Part shown: positions 1 to 8,093 of the stretch, in pieces
Numbering within the stretch: position 1 is the first letter of the stretch
Layout of the letters: the number at the start of each line of letters is the position of its first letter
Source of the DNA: a virus
Virus record (IMG/VR): IMGVR_UViG_3300032238_001461
Location: 1 to 28,704 of that record
Direction: 5' to 3' (one strand)
Length of the DNA stretch: 28,704 bases
The notes under the pieces: model-generated
What the model was told of the DNA's origin: nothing
The model's database searches: none
Seen by the model: only the letters and a program-made list of their open reading frames with translations
Made by a program: the position numbers and the translations under genes

Positions 1-118
1 CAAACGTTGCAGGCGGAGTGTTATTCTCTGCTGCAAGTTCACACAGAAAGTGCCAATCTTCTTCACTGATACCAGTGAGTTGGTTAATTTCAGGAAGATA
101 GAAAGAATAGCGAGCCAT
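1..118 (-). CDS. Partial hypothetical protein, cut by the left edge
   Basis: An open frame on the minus strand begins with ATG at 118 and runs off the window edge after 39 codons. The visible product begins MARYSFYLPEINQ and continues with TGISEEDWHFLCELA, an ordinary soluble, acidic N-terminus. There is no membrane segment or signal peptide in the visible part. I do not recognise the family and no function can be assigned. It is the first of three small minus-strand genes that point away from the structural block. No strong Shine-Dalgarno sequence lies before the ATG, as is common for genes here. The reading rests on an open frame with plausible composition only. Confidence 0.55.
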   Translation of the reverse strand, partial: MARYSFYLPEINQLTGISEEDWHFLCELAAENNTPPATF

Positions 119-193
119 AAGTTAAAGACAAAAGAACAACATGAGCAGCACCACAAGCGTGGTGTTAAACACAAAAGAAACCATATCTAAGGA

Positions 194-412
194 TTAATCT
201 TTGAGTGGAGTTGCGGGGCCATAGAACGTTGCGCGGGACACGCAGTGTGCTACGTCACCTACAGAGGATTTGCTGTATTCAACGGAGTAAATACTTGTAT
301 TGCACTTGGCGATCACCTGAGAGTTCAGGTGTTTCTGTAGCGCAACACAACCTAAACCGACAGCTCCTGCTCCAAAGATAAAAACACGATACCAATTAGT
401 TAGACCGTTCAT
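194..412 (-). CDS. Small membrane protein, unknown function
   Basis: This 72-residue minus-strand frame has a hydrophobic Gly/Ala stretch at about residues 8-25 (VFIFGAGAVGLGCVAL), long enough for one membrane span, followed by a polar tail ending in PATPLKD. No family is recognised. It follows the 495-812 gene on the same strand, separated by two stem-loops (439-480), so it may belong to a short minus-strand operon. There is no clear Shine-Dalgarno sequence ahead of ATG 412. The single span and small size would fit a host-takeover or lysis accessory protein, but nothing in the sequence shows that. It could also be a chance frame, although it lies in line with its neighbours. Confidence 0.5.
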   Translation of the reverse strand: MNGLTNWYRVFIFGAGAVGLGCVALQKHLNSQVIAKCNTSIYSVEYSKSSVGDVAHCVSRATFYGPATPLKD

Positions 413-438
413 GGTGAAAGAAGTAACGGACTCATCAG

Positions 439-480
439 GGCCAGCAAAACTGGCCGACTAGAGAGATTGCTCCCTCTAGT
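439..480. other. Two adjacent stem-loops between minus-strand genes
   Basis: A perfect 6-bp stem, GGCCAG/CTGGCC (439-444 with 450-455, loop CAAAA), is followed directly by a second stem, 457-466 with 471-480, with loop TTGC and one A/C mismatch. Neither strand shows a long T tract after the stems, so these are not textbook intrinsic terminators. They could attenuate transcription or protect or process the minus-strand transcript between the genes at 812-495 and 412-194. Confidence 0.5.
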
Positions 481-494
481 TTCGTCCTGGAGAA

Positions 495-812
495 TTAATG
501 TTTGACCTTAAAACCATGAATGGTGCGGTCTTCTTCCTCCTCAGGTTCTTCTTCAGGTTCTTCCACTGGTTCAATACTTTCGTCTTGAGCAGCGGGTTCT
601 GTAGTGTCAGGTTCTTCCTTATCGGTCCACATTGGAGGCGGACCTTGAGGATCAAGCGCGTTGCCAATCTTATGGAGCTGAAGAGCTACCATCTGCTTGA
701 CTTTCTGCCGCGCTTCAGGCTTCATTGCAATGAACGTGCCGCCGAGGGCTGCAGTTCCAAGCAACAGTACACGACCGAGAGACATGATGTCTTGTGTAAA
801 GGACAGCAGCAT
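495..812 (-). CDS. Membrane-anchored acidic-tail protein
   Basis: The open frame gives up to 105 residues. A more natural start is the internal ATG at 785 (MSLGRVLLLGTAALGG), which puts a hydrophobic segment (about 17 residues) right at the N-terminus. After it come a basic helix with KPEARQKVKQMV, a proline-rich linker, and a strongly acidic tail of alternating Glu and Pro before a final basic VKH. The single span plus acidic cytoplasmic tail suggests a membrane-tethered protein. No enzymatic motif is visible and I do not recognise the family. It is the first gene of the minus-strand group, transcribed away from the divergent 830-1480 region. Confidence 0.6.
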   Translation of the reverse strand: MLLSFTQDIMSLGRVLLLGTAALGGTFIAMKPEARQKVKQMVALQLHKIGNALDPQGPPPMWTDKEEPDTTEPAAQDESIEPVEEPEEEPEEEEDRTIHGFKVKH

Positions 813-922
813 GAAAGCTGCATCTAGGGCTGTTCCCTGGAGGCAACTATCAAGTTTGCAGGTATTAATTACTACACCGGGTTCCTCAAATTAAGTACAA
901 CCCTGTGTACATAACCAAGTGA

Positions 923-945
923 AACTATCTCTTAGGATTTGCAAA
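923..945 (+). repeat. Direct repeat, copy 1 (AACTATCTCTTAGGATTTGC core)
   Basis: The bases AACTATCTCTTA followed by GATTT and GCAAA recur at 1248-1271 with one substitution and one inserted C. The two copies are about 325 bases apart in the same orientation within the divergent region, which suggests a protein-binding or promoter element rather than chance. Confidence 0.7.
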
Positions 946-958
946 AGTAACCAAAAAG

Positions 959-967
959 TTATCCACA
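959..967 (+). promoter_or_regulatory. Perfect DnaA-box 9-mer TTATCCACA
   Basis: TTATCCACA matches the strong consensus DnaA box exactly and lies 14 bases after the first direct repeat. One perfect copy in a 650-base region is unlikely by chance, but a single box is not an origin. A degenerate relative, TTATCCTCCACA, sits at 1220-1231. Confidence 0.4.
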
Positions 968-1247
968 GTTTCTGCCGAAAAAATTTTAATCGCAACAAGT
1001 CATCTGGCGTTTGGACTGAGACCTGTTGCAGCGCAAGGGATTTCAAGGGAGATACAGGGGTATTGTACTTTATAAATGGTGTTAATTTGCTGACATGTGC
1101 GTATATTGTAGGTATCTTATGGTATAGATAAGGGTATATAGTTAAGTGCAATTGTATTGTAGTGTGCAGGATGTATGCAGAGTGGTCAGATGCAACGCAA
1201 AGTTACGTTGCTTTCTCTTCTTATCCTCCACATAACACAACAATTGG

Positions 1248-1271
1248 AACTATCTCTTACGATTTCGCAAA
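1248..1271 (+). repeat. Direct repeat, copy 2
   Basis: This is the second copy of the repeat at 923-945, same orientation, differing by a G-to-C change and one extra C before GCAAA. The bases outside the shared core do not match, so the unit is short and bounded. Confidence 0.7.
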
Positions 1272-1480
1272 CACAACGCTCGCATCAGTCTCCTCTTAAG
1301 ATAAAAACGTAGCAGGGTCTACAGCCCCTTTCTTTTTTTCCTTTCGCACCCTTCTGCTCACTGTGTTTGCTTGATTGCTACCGGAAATTTTACCCCAAAA
1401 ACGGCTTTTTGATGGCCAAACAGGGGATAATAACGTGTTCATAGCACTTAAAATCAGTTATATAAAAGTAATTTGGCAAA

Positions 1481-4150
1481 ATGCCCGTTTCTCCCGCAGA
1501 TTTTGCTCTTTGGGCACGCGCAACCGGTAATAAATACCCAGAAACAGCAGAAGAAAAGCTTGCAGCAGCCCCACATGCCTATTCTTTTGCTAAAAATGTA
1601 ACAAAAACAGGTGTAAATGTTCCTGGTGCACGCATTAGTGGCTCTGTTTATTACGATCAACCAGAAGCTGTAGAAAATAACGCTCCAAATTCACTTTTTA
1701 ATGCTCCAGTTACTCCAGACAACCACGCCCCTAAAGTTGCTGGCACCCTAGATTCCACTCTGACTTCAGAACATTTCCAAAATGACGAAGAAAATGAGGT
1801 CTTAGAGCACCAACACCAACATTCTTTACTTAGTTCTGTAGGTAAAGCAGCATTAGCTGTCGGTGCAGTAGCTACGGGGTTAGCGCTTGCTAAAACCCCT
1901 GGTGGCCAACAAGCTTTGAATACAGCCGAAACAGTTGTAAATGAAAACGCCCAAAATATTGGTAACCGTGTTTCTAGTTTCTTAGGGGGACTAGGGGGCG
2001 GACGTACTGTTGACCCTGACATTATCCGTAATTCTGGCGATGTCACACCGCCAACTACAGGTCAACGCTATAACCAGCAAGCTGTTCCTTCCGCAACGCA
2101 ACAAATTCAGATTGCAAAAGGAGCTCCCACTGGTTCTCTTGCTGAATCAATCCTTCCTCCTACTTCTGAATCGTATTCAGTTAAACCTGTTACTGAAAGT
2201 GACGTAATTACTTCTAGCCAAACTTTTGGCCCACGTTCGGCATATGAAGGGGGAGCTAGGGCTCTGCAGTCCCTGGAGCAAACACTTCCTCCTTCTGAAG
2301 CTGTACAAACTGCTCGGGTTGAAGCCGCTAAACAAGATTTGCTTTCTGCAGCACGTCAAAGTCGTGGCGAATATCAAATGGAAATCCCCGGAACTGGCGC
2401 GACCTTAATGGCGCTGCGTTCTAAAGAAGTAGGTGTTACTCCACAAGAAGCAGGCATTTATCAGGCTCCTGAAACCGGTGCAACAATTAGCCCATCTACA
2501 GAACAGTATTCTCTGTTAAGCCAAACGCCTGATCCTTGGACAGCTAAGTACACACCTACAGAACAAACACGGGATCTTGGCGAACAAACGTCTCGGATGA
2601 TGGTTCCCTCTGAACCTAAAGCAGTTACGTTTACAGCAGCAGAACCTATTCTTTATCCCGTTCGTCACGAAGAAATCGCTGCTCCCAAACTGGGAGGCAA
2701 AAGCCTGGTGCGGACCATTGGCGGAGAACAGCCAACAACGGTTCGTGTTGAGCGTCCATTTGATCCCGGCGCCTTCGCTACTGCTGGAGCACGTGATGTA
2801 ACTGGTGCATTCTTAAGAGAACAAGTTCAAAAACTTCCAGGCGCTCGTGATGTAGAAGCAGCAATTGCTACACAGCAGGCGCAAGGTGTTGCACCAAGCG
2901 GACGCTACTCTTCGCTGGTTAGCGGTGAACAGTATGAACCGGCTTGGGGAACATCCAGCATGATTGAACCCCGCATTGTGACTGCAGGTGAACAAGGGGC
3001 TTTACAAAAATTAACTCCGGAACTAGGCGCCGCTGTGCAACAGCTCGGTGTTTTGAAGGGAGCAGAAAAAGATCCTCGTGGACTTACCTTCTTAAAACAA
3101 GTAACCAGTTTGCACGACATCACTCAAGATCCTGCACTTCTTGAAGCAGGTTCTCAAGGTGCACTTCCTATCAATGTAACTCTCCCTAGTGGTGAAACTG
3201 TCCCCACAAAATCTTTCTTCAAACCGTTTGGTGCAGTGGGTGCAGGGGAAGGATCAAACTTAACTCAAGTACAAGCTCTGGAGGGGAACGTTATTGGCAA
3301 ACAAACTACGTTAGGCAACGTTAAAGCAGGAATTTTAAAACAATTTGGTTTGGGGCCAACTGAAAAAATCACTAACAACATGTTTAATCAGTTAAGCCAA
3401 CCAGAACGTAAAACACTTGTCAACGCTTCCAACGAGCTGGCGCAAGCTCAATCACGTTTGCAATCAGCAAAGCAAAGTCAAATCCTTTACTCCATTCCTG
3501 AAAACGTCTTAGAAGGCACTAAGACATCTCCAGTTATTAGCCAGGCAACAGGAGAAGTTGTTGGCATGACTGCTGTACCTGAAGAAAGAACCATTGCCAC
3601 GCCTGAGTTTTACAGGATGCGTGCAGGTGGTGGCGCAGGCCGACAAGAAGTTGGCGGCGTAGGCCGTCGTCGTGAAGCATTGACCGATTTGGGTTTGGCC
3701 GTATCCCAGGGCTCACCGTCTGATGTGACCCCAGTTCTTTACAAACATTCCGGCTCTGGTGAGATCCTGACTGCAGATGACATTTCATTAGCTGATATTG
3801 CTCATGGAACTGTACGCCCAATGCGTGGCACAGCTGTTGAACCGCAGCGTATCATGGGCCGCGAAGGCCGCACTTTTAAAGGTGTTTCAGCAAATGTTAT
3901 TGATCCTGGATCTTTTGATCCGGCACAACGTCAGGCAATGGCAGAAGCACAGCCCGAACGTGTTTCTCCAGAAGGACTGATTTATTCAAAACAAGCCATG
4001 GAACGGCCTATCGGCTATACAGAACCTACCTTAGGTACCAGGTTCTCCACTCGCGCAAAATCAGAGCCGGGCAGCGCACGCGCTAAGAGTGCAGCCTTGT
4101 TAAAACAACGCTCCGACATGATTCGCAGCATCTTGAATCCAGGGTCGTAA
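1481..4150 (+). CDS. Large putative virion protein (889 aa)
   Basis: This is the longest gene in the window and opens the plus-strand block. The product starts MPVSPADFALWARATG, has one hydrophobic Ala/Gly stretch around residues 120-140 (GKAALAVGAVATGLALA), then a long Pro/Thr/Gln/Glu-rich, repeat-poor body, and ends RSILNPGS. It has no recognisable catalytic motif. A segment near residues 466-480 (QGVAPSGRYSS) is clearly related to one in the 417-residue protein at 5446 (QGVYPSGGYSS). Length, position before a run of small structural-type genes, and the single hydrophobic segment fit an internal or ejected virion protein or a tail-associated protein. ATG 1481 is the first start, with an AT-rich TATATAAAAG box 20 bases upstream and no Shine-Dalgarno sequence. 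Confidence 0.8.
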   Translation: MPVSPADFALWARATGNKYPETAEEKLAAAPHAYSFAKNVTKTGVNVPGARISGSVYYDQPEAVENNAPNSLFNAPVTPDNHAPKVAGTLDSTLTSEHFQNDEENEVLEHQHQHSLLSSVGKAALAVGAVATGLALAKTPGGQQALNTAETVVNENAQNIGNRVSSFLGGLGGGRTVDPDIIRNSGDVTPPTTGQRYNQQAVPSATQQIQIAKGAPTGSLAESILPPTSESYSVKPVTESDVITSSQTFGPRSAYEGGARALQSLEQTLPPSEAVQTARVEAAKQDLLSAARQSRGEYQMEIPGTGATLMALRSKEVGVTPQEAGIYQAPETGATISPSTEQYSLLSQTPDPWTAKYTPTEQTRDLGEQTSRMMVPSEPKAVTFTAAEPILYPVRHEEIAAPKLGGKSLVRTIGGEQPTTVRVERPFDPGAFATAGARDVTGAFLREQVQKLPGARDVEAAIATQQAQGVAPSGRYSSLVSGEQYEPAWGTSSMIEPRIVTAGEQGALQKLTPELGAAVQQLGVLKGAEKDPRGLTFLKQVTSLHDITQDPALLEAGSQGALPINVTLPSGETVPTKSFFKPFGAVGAGEGSNLTQVQALEGNVIGKQTTLGNVKAGILKQFGLGPTEKITNNMFNQLSQPERKTLVNASNELAQAQSRLQSAKQSQILYSIPENVLEGTKTSPVISQATGEVVGMTAVPEERTIATPEFYRMRAGGGAGRQEVGGVGRRREALTDLGLAVSQGSPSDVTPVLYKHSGSGEILTADDISLADIAHGTVRPMRGTAVEPQRIMGREGRTFKGVSANVIDPGSFDPAQRQAMAEAQPERVSPEGLIYSKQAMERPIGYTEPTLGTRFSTRAKSEPGSARAKSAALLKQRSDMIRSILNPGS

Positions 4151-4205
4151 TTGCCTCTGCTAAATTAAGAGTAGCTAAAAAGACCAAGGTTTTGTAACAA
4201 GGGTT

Positions 4206-4406
4206 ATGGCGGAAGATAAAAATTGGATCCAAGGTGCGGTTAAACACCCAGGTGCTTTCACAAAGAAAGCAGAAGAACAAGGTATGTCCGTGTCTGCTTT
4301 TGCTGCAAAGGTAACTGCCAATCCAGATGAGTACGATAAAACAACTGTGCGCCAAGCAAACCTAGCTAAAACTCTTAAAAAACTTCGTAAGCACAAAGGT
4401 GAATAA
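4206..4406 (+). CDS. Small conserved-type basic phage protein (WIQ..KHPGAFTKKA)
   Basis: This 66-residue protein reads MAEDKNWIQGAVKHPGAFTK at its start. The WIQxAxxxPGAxxxxA pattern resembles a short motif I associate with small proteins in cyanophage and other environmental phage structural clusters, where its role is unknown. The C-terminus is helical and basic (LAKTLKKLRKHKGE), which could bind nucleic acid or serve as a maturation tail. It lies 55 bases after the 889-residue protein and 12 bases before the next gene, so it is part of the same transcription unit. No further function can be supported. Confidence 0.75.
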   Translation: MAEDKNWIQGAVKHPGAFTKKAEEQGMSVSAFAAKVTANPDEYDKTTVRQANLAKTLKKLRKHKGE

Positions 4407-4418
4407 GGAGTAAGGCAG

Positions 4419-4880
4419 ATGGTGTTTTTTAGCCAAAGATACGAAGGTCCGGATGATAAAGCCGTTCGTGATAAAAAGCCTGTAGATGCTGGAACAATTG
4501 GACCATATTCTCGTGCTAGCACTGACCCTGAGTCCTATAAAAATTTAGCTGTTACATTGTTAAAGAAAAATCCTCCTTCTCAGCAGTTTTATTCTCAAGC
4601 CTATTCACAACAAGACGCACAACAAGCACAAAAAAGAATTGATTCTCTTGGCGGAACTGCAAACTTTTCTAATCCTGGAGATCAATCACTAGCGCAAGAT
4701 TTTCTTAATAAATATATTCAAGGCGGCCAACGTGGTCTTCTTCCTCAAGATGAGATGATTACGCAACAAACCATCGCAGCGTACCAAAGCCAACAACCTG
4801 GGCAAGGTATTGGTGATGGCAATGTGACTGCTGCCAGTAGAATTAAGTATCCAGGTGCAACGGGAACGCAAACATCATGA
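4419..4880 (+). CDS. Hypothetical structural-cluster protein (153 aa)
   Basis: The product is polar, rich in Gln, Ser, Ala and Gly, starts MVFFSQRYEGPDDKAVRDKK and has no predicted membrane span. A Gln-rich centre (QAYSQQDAQQAQKRI) suggests helix or coiled coil. The preceding gene ends at 4406 with AATAAGGAG, giving a usable Shine-Dalgarno GGAG about 9 bases before ATG 4419. The stop overlaps the next start in an ATGA arrangement, indicating translational coupling. I do not recognise a family. Its place in a run of virion-type genes suggests a minor structural protein. Confidence 0.75.
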   Translation: MVFFSQRYEGPDDKAVRDKKPVDAGTIGPYSRASTDPESYKNLAVTLLKKNPPSQQFYSQAYSQQDAQQAQKRIDSLGGTANFSNPGDQSLAQDFLNKYIQGGQRGLLPQDEMITQQTIAAYQSQQPGQGIGDGNVTAASRIKYPGATGTQTS

Positions 4881-5443
4881 GTATTTTAGGGAACGCTGGA
4901 AAAGCAGTTCGAATGGCTGGTAAAAATCTTGGTGCTTACTTAAGCAGCCCGCAAACCGCTGCTCAATTAGGTAAACAAGTTGCAACAGAAACCGCCTTGG
5001 GAACAGCAGTATCTCAAGCAGTCCCGCGTTTAATGGGACAAACACCTGCAGCTGGTCCGTTGAGAACAGCAGCCAATGTTGGTCTTCATTCTGCTATTGC
5101 TGCTCCAGTAAGTGGTGGTCTTTCTGCTATGGGAGTACCTGGAAATGCAGCACAGACTTTAGGACAGATTACCGGAGCAGTAGGGTCTCACGCCCTTTTA
5201 CGAGCCCTGGCGCCGACTCAATCTATTGATCCTGAAACCAATGATGCACCTCATACGCATGGACAGGACTTTGCGCAACTTCAACAATTTAATGCTGCGC
5301 AAGAACAACAACGGTATACCAATGAGATTAATCTTGCTTTAGCAAAAAACTACAACAATCCTGCAACTACAATTGTACATAGAAACCCCAGCTCTGAATT
5401 TGAAACTGTTCAAAGAATGTTAAATCCGGGTGTCCGGTATTAA
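4877..5443 (+). CDS. Ala/Gly-rich hydrophobic virion-type protein (188 aa)
   Basis: The start overlaps the previous stop by four bases (ATGA). The protein begins MSILGNAGKAVRMAGKNLGA and carries weakly hydrophobic Ala/Gly/Val stretches between residues 28 and 115 (VATETALGTAVSQAVP; HSAIAAPVSGGLSAMG) that could insert into or cross a membrane. The C-terminal third is polar and Gln/Asn-rich and ends QRMLNPGVRY, echoing the ILNPGS end of the 889-residue protein. No catalytic motif is seen. Similar small-residue hydrophobic proteins in podoviruses form part of the internal ejection apparatus, so that role is plausible here but inferred. Confidence 0.75.
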   Translation: MSILGNAGKAVRMAGKNLGAYLSSPQTAAQLGKQVATETALGTAVSQAVPRLMGQTPAAGPLRTAANVGLHSAIAAPVSGGLSAMGVPGNAAQTLGQITGAVGSHALLRALAPTQSIDPETNDAPHTHGQDFAQLQQFNAAQEQQRYTNEINLALAKNYNNPATTIVHRNPSSEFETVQRMLNPGVRY

Positions 5444-5445
5444 AC

Positions 5446-6699
5446 ATGAATCCAAATACCAACACAAACTACTTAACCAATAGTTTGGCAAAAGCACAAC
5501 AATTTGTTGGTGAGGCTGTTGCCAAATTAGAAGGTAGCATTCAGCGTAAGCCTTGGGGTTCCTATCAAAGTTCTCAGGGAACTGCAGCAGGATTAGTTGG
5601 CGAACAGCTGAAAAACATTAAAGCAGCAGCAGCAGTTAAAAAAACCCAAGGTGTATATCCAAGTGGTGGCTATTCTTCCGTTGGTAGTAAAGAAGAGTTT
5701 AATATTCCATCTGCAACACCTTTAGTTGCTGGTGTGCCTGCTGATGTTTTAACGAACGCAACGCGTAAGGACATTTGGCGCTATACAAACATGCATCGTC
5801 TTATGAGCGATGTTGGACAACATGTCGGCCCCAGATTGGGACTTGAGTCAACTCTTGCTGGCGCTGCAGTTGCTGCGGCTGTTCCAGTTGCATTAGGCAT
5901 GATGAGTGGGCAAGTTGGCCCAATCAGTGAAGGCTTGCGTCCAAAAGGATATAAAGCTGTTGCACCTGTATCTAAAGAAGAAGACCCATCCGGCCGTAAA
6001 ACCAGATCCGCTGCACTGGAAGCAGCAATGCGGTATGGCCTTGGCCAACGTAGCCAGCTTTTACCTTATCAAGAGTTTAGGCAAGAACGCCCTGACGTGG
6101 CGCCATCTACGTTTGTTCAGTATCGACGCTACCAGGCGTTAAAGCCGGAGCCAGGGAAAAACGTTATTATTGACCCAGAATCCCAATCTTTTTCTGCACT
6201 TGGGGGCGCCATTCGCGGCACAGCACGCGGACTTAATGATCCTGAAATCCGCTTAAAAGGAGTGCCTATTACAGCAAGTGCTGTTTTAGGTACGGCTGCT
6301 GGACTTGGTGCCATCAAAGCATTAACGCGAGCAGCTGAACCAAAATTAAAAATTGAACCAGCAAGGCCAGATGCGCAAGGTGGTTACAATTTAGAACAAA
6401 AACAATACCCTGGATTTGCAAATGTAAAAATAAGCGGTCAACAGGGATTAGGAGTTAAGATTGCAGAGAAGTTGGGAGGATATACAGAACCTGCAATTTT
6501 GGCAGCCGGAGCTGTTACCGCGGCAGCTGTAAGTCAGGCTGCAAAAAAACTATTCCAAAAATCTGCAGAACGCAGGATTAAAAAAGAAAACCCTGTAGAA
6601 TATTTAAAGCACAAACACGGTTCTCTGGAGCAAGCCAGCACTGCCTTAGGTCAACCTCAAGCGCAAAACTGGCAACAACTTGTTCCTTATATTAAGTAA
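5446..6699 (+). CDS. Putative internal virion protein (417 aa) with two hydrophobic segments
   Basis: The protein has a polar N-terminal third containing TQGVYPSGGYSSVGSKEE (about residues 67-84), which matches a segment of the 889-residue protein. It then has hydrophobic Ala/Gly/Val segments at about 136-156 (LAGAAVAAAVPVALGMMSG), 277-292 and 349-367 (EPAILAAGAVTAAAVSQAA). The C-terminus is basic and helical (KKLFQKSAERRIKKENPVEY). The arrangement of several small-residue membrane segments fits a protein that enters or spans the cell envelope during DNA delivery, but no homologue is recognised. The start follows the previous stop by two bases, and the stop codon is immediately followed by the next ATG. 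Confidence 0.75.
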   Translation: MNPNTNTNYLTNSLAKAQQFVGEAVAKLEGSIQRKPWGSYQSSQGTAAGLVGEQLKNIKAAAAVKKTQGVYPSGGYSSVGSKEEFNIPSATPLVAGVPADVLTNATRKDIWRYTNMHRLMSDVGQHVGPRLGLESTLAGAAVAAAVPVALGMMSGQVGPISEGLRPKGYKAVAPVSKEEDPSGRKTRSAALEAAMRYGLGQRSQLLPYQEFRQERPDVAPSTFVQYRRYQALKPEPGKNVIIDPESQSFSALGGAIRGTARGLNDPEIRLKGVPITASAVLGTAAGLGAIKALTRAAEPKLKIEPARPDAQGGYNLEQKQYPGFANVKISGQQGLGVKIAEKLGGYTEPAILAAGAVTAAAVSQAAKKLFQKSAERRIKKENPVEYLKHKHGSLEQASTALGQPQAQNWQQLVPYIK

Positions 6700-7236
6700 A
6701 TGGCTATTTTTAATCCAGACACTGATTTTAAATATAATCCAGGCTCTTTTAGTAGCGGTTCTTTTGGTGGACAGGGAATAGGAAACTTTAGCAGCGCTTT
6801 TGGCTCTTCTGGTCCTACTTTTAACCCTTCTTCTTTTTCAGGGTTTAACTACAAAGGTATTGGAAGCCTTCCCGGAATTCCTGATTATAGTAGCGTTTTT
6901 GCACCCAAACAACAAGATCAACAGACAAAAAAATCCCCCTTTACTGATTTCGCTCGGTTTGCCGGACAGGCTTTAGATGCGTATGCACAAAACCGAAATA
7001 AACAGAATGACTCATCACCGCTTACCGTTGGTGGAGGCGGCGGTGTTACTCAAAGTGGTGATTTAACAATTGTTTATCCACTGCCTAAGCAAGTGATACC
7101 TGCTCAAGGTGGTGGTATTGGTGGGGCTTTAGGAACGATTGCAGGCATCGGCGCAAGCTTTATTCCCGGATTAGGTCCAGGAATTGCGGCTGCATTGCCC
7201 GGAATTGGTGGGACAATTGGTGGAGCATTTGGTTAA
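6700..7236 (+). CDS. Gly/Ser/Phe-rich protein with glycine-zipper C-terminus (178 aa)
   Basis: The N-terminal half is low-complexity Gly/Ser/Phe/Asn (FSSGSFGGQGIGNFSSAFGS), the middle is polar with QNRNKQNDSSP, and the last 45 residues are a Gly/Ala/Ile/Pro stretch (GGALGTIAGIGASFIPGLGP) reminiscent of fusion peptides and glycine zippers. It starts directly on the base after the previous stop, so translation is probably coupled. The C-terminus could perturb or insert into membranes. It could equally be a packing element within the virion. No domain is recognised. Confidence 0.75.
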   Translation: MAIFNPDTDFKYNPGSFSSGSFGGQGIGNFSSAFGSSGPTFNPSSFSGFNYKGIGSLPGIPDYSSVFAPKQQDQQTKKSPFTDFARFAGQALDAYAQNRNKQNDSSPLTVGGGGGVTQSGDLTIVYPLPKQVIPAQGGGIGGALGTIAGIGASFIPGLGPGIAAALPGIGGTIGGAFG

Positions 7237-7286
7237 CTAAAACAAAAGCTTATTTCTATTAAAATAACTACTAAGAGAGAATAATT

Positions 7287-8093
7287 ATGAATCCACTTTT
7301 GTTAGCACGTCTTGCATCAATGGGGATCCCCGCAGCACTGGGTGCTTGGCAAGCGGGTTCTCAAGCCGCACAAGAAGGACAAAATCCTCTGCAAGTTGCA
7401 GGCGCTTCTTTACTTGGTGGTGGATTGGGTGCAGGCCTTGGCTACGGCGGAGAAAAGTTAGGACGTTTTGCTGGAACTAAGCTAGCGGGAACGGCTTTAG
7501 GTCAAAAAGCACTTGGGCAAGGAACTAGCGCCCTCATGAAATTAACAGGGGGTCCTGTTGCTCCCCTTACCGCAGCTGCTATCGCAACACCTCTAGCTGT
7601 TCTTGGTGGCAACGTTGCTAGCGGATTGGCGGCTCCCCTTGCCGCTGGCGCAACCGGGTTAGCAGGTAAAGCTGCTGGTCCAACTGTAGGCGCTGCCACA
7701 ACCATTGCTCAACAGCAACAACAGAAACTTGCAGATATTCAAAGCCAGCTCGATCAAACACAAGCACTGTCGCAGCTTCAACAACAGTTGAACCGCCCCA
7801 TTTCGTTGGCAGACGTAACGACTGGGGTCGGCAATACTGCTCGTGTTGCTGAAGGGTTAGAAGCGCAGCTTCAACGCAATGAGCGGATTAAAGACGCTCT
7901 TGCATATATGCCGATCACCGAGCAAGTTAAGAAGAACGAACTGGATCGTTTGATGGCAGCTGCTCAAGTTCGTCAAAACATTGCAACTGCTGCTGATATG
8001 CTTCAGAGCGGTTATCGTACTTCTCAACAAATCGGCGCAAATGCCGCCGCTCAACTTGGCAGCGCACTGAGCGCCCAATACCAGTACAGCTGA
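7287..8093 (+). CDS. Membrane-active virion-type protein with glycine zippers and helical C-half (268 aa)
   Basis: Residues 1-140 are Ala/Gly/Leu-rich with GxxxG-type spacing (LLGGGLGAGLGYGGEKLG; ATPLAVLGGNVASGLAAPLA), enough for two to three membrane passes. Residues about 145-268 are charged and Gln-rich and should form helices or coiled coil (QQQQQKLADIQSQLDQTQAL; AQLQRNERIKDALAYMP). This membrane-half plus helical-half design resembles podovirus ejection proteins, though no direct homology is visible. A 50-base gap with AGAGAGAATAATT precedes ATG 7287. The stop TGA shares its last base with the next start (TGATG). Confidence 0.75.
   Translation: MNPLLLARLASMGIPAALGAWQAGSQAAQEGQNPLQVAGASLLGGGLGAGLGYGGEKLGRFAGTKLAGTALGQKALGQGTSALMKLTGGPVAPLTAAAIATPLAVLGGNVASGLAAPLAAGATGLAGKAAGPTVGAATTIAQQQQQKLADIQSQLDQTQALSQLQQQLNRPISLADVTTGVGNTARVAEGLEAQLQRNERIKDALAYMPITEQVKKNELDRLMAAAQVRQNIATAADMLQSGYRTSQQIGANAAAQLGSALSAQYQYS

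Larger units (their letters stand above)
830..1480. promoter_or_regulatory. Divergent non-coding region with DnaA box and direct repeats
   Basis: This 650-base stretch lies between genes pointing left and right and has no convincing gene; the short frames at 891-1151 and 919-1131 lie on opposite strands over the same bases and have no coding character. It holds a perfect DnaA-box 9-mer (959-967), two near-identical 23-24-base direct repeats (923-945 and 1248-1271), and AT-rich promoter-like stretches such as TATAAATGG at 1071 and TTATATAAAAG just before the 1481 gene. It must contain the promoters for both directions. A replication-origin or DNA-end role is possible but only inferred. Confidence 0.6.

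Noticed and set aside
3537-4355. Minus-strand frames within and after the 889-residue gene
   Set aside because: They are shadows with no domains, on the opposite strand of a strongly coding frame.
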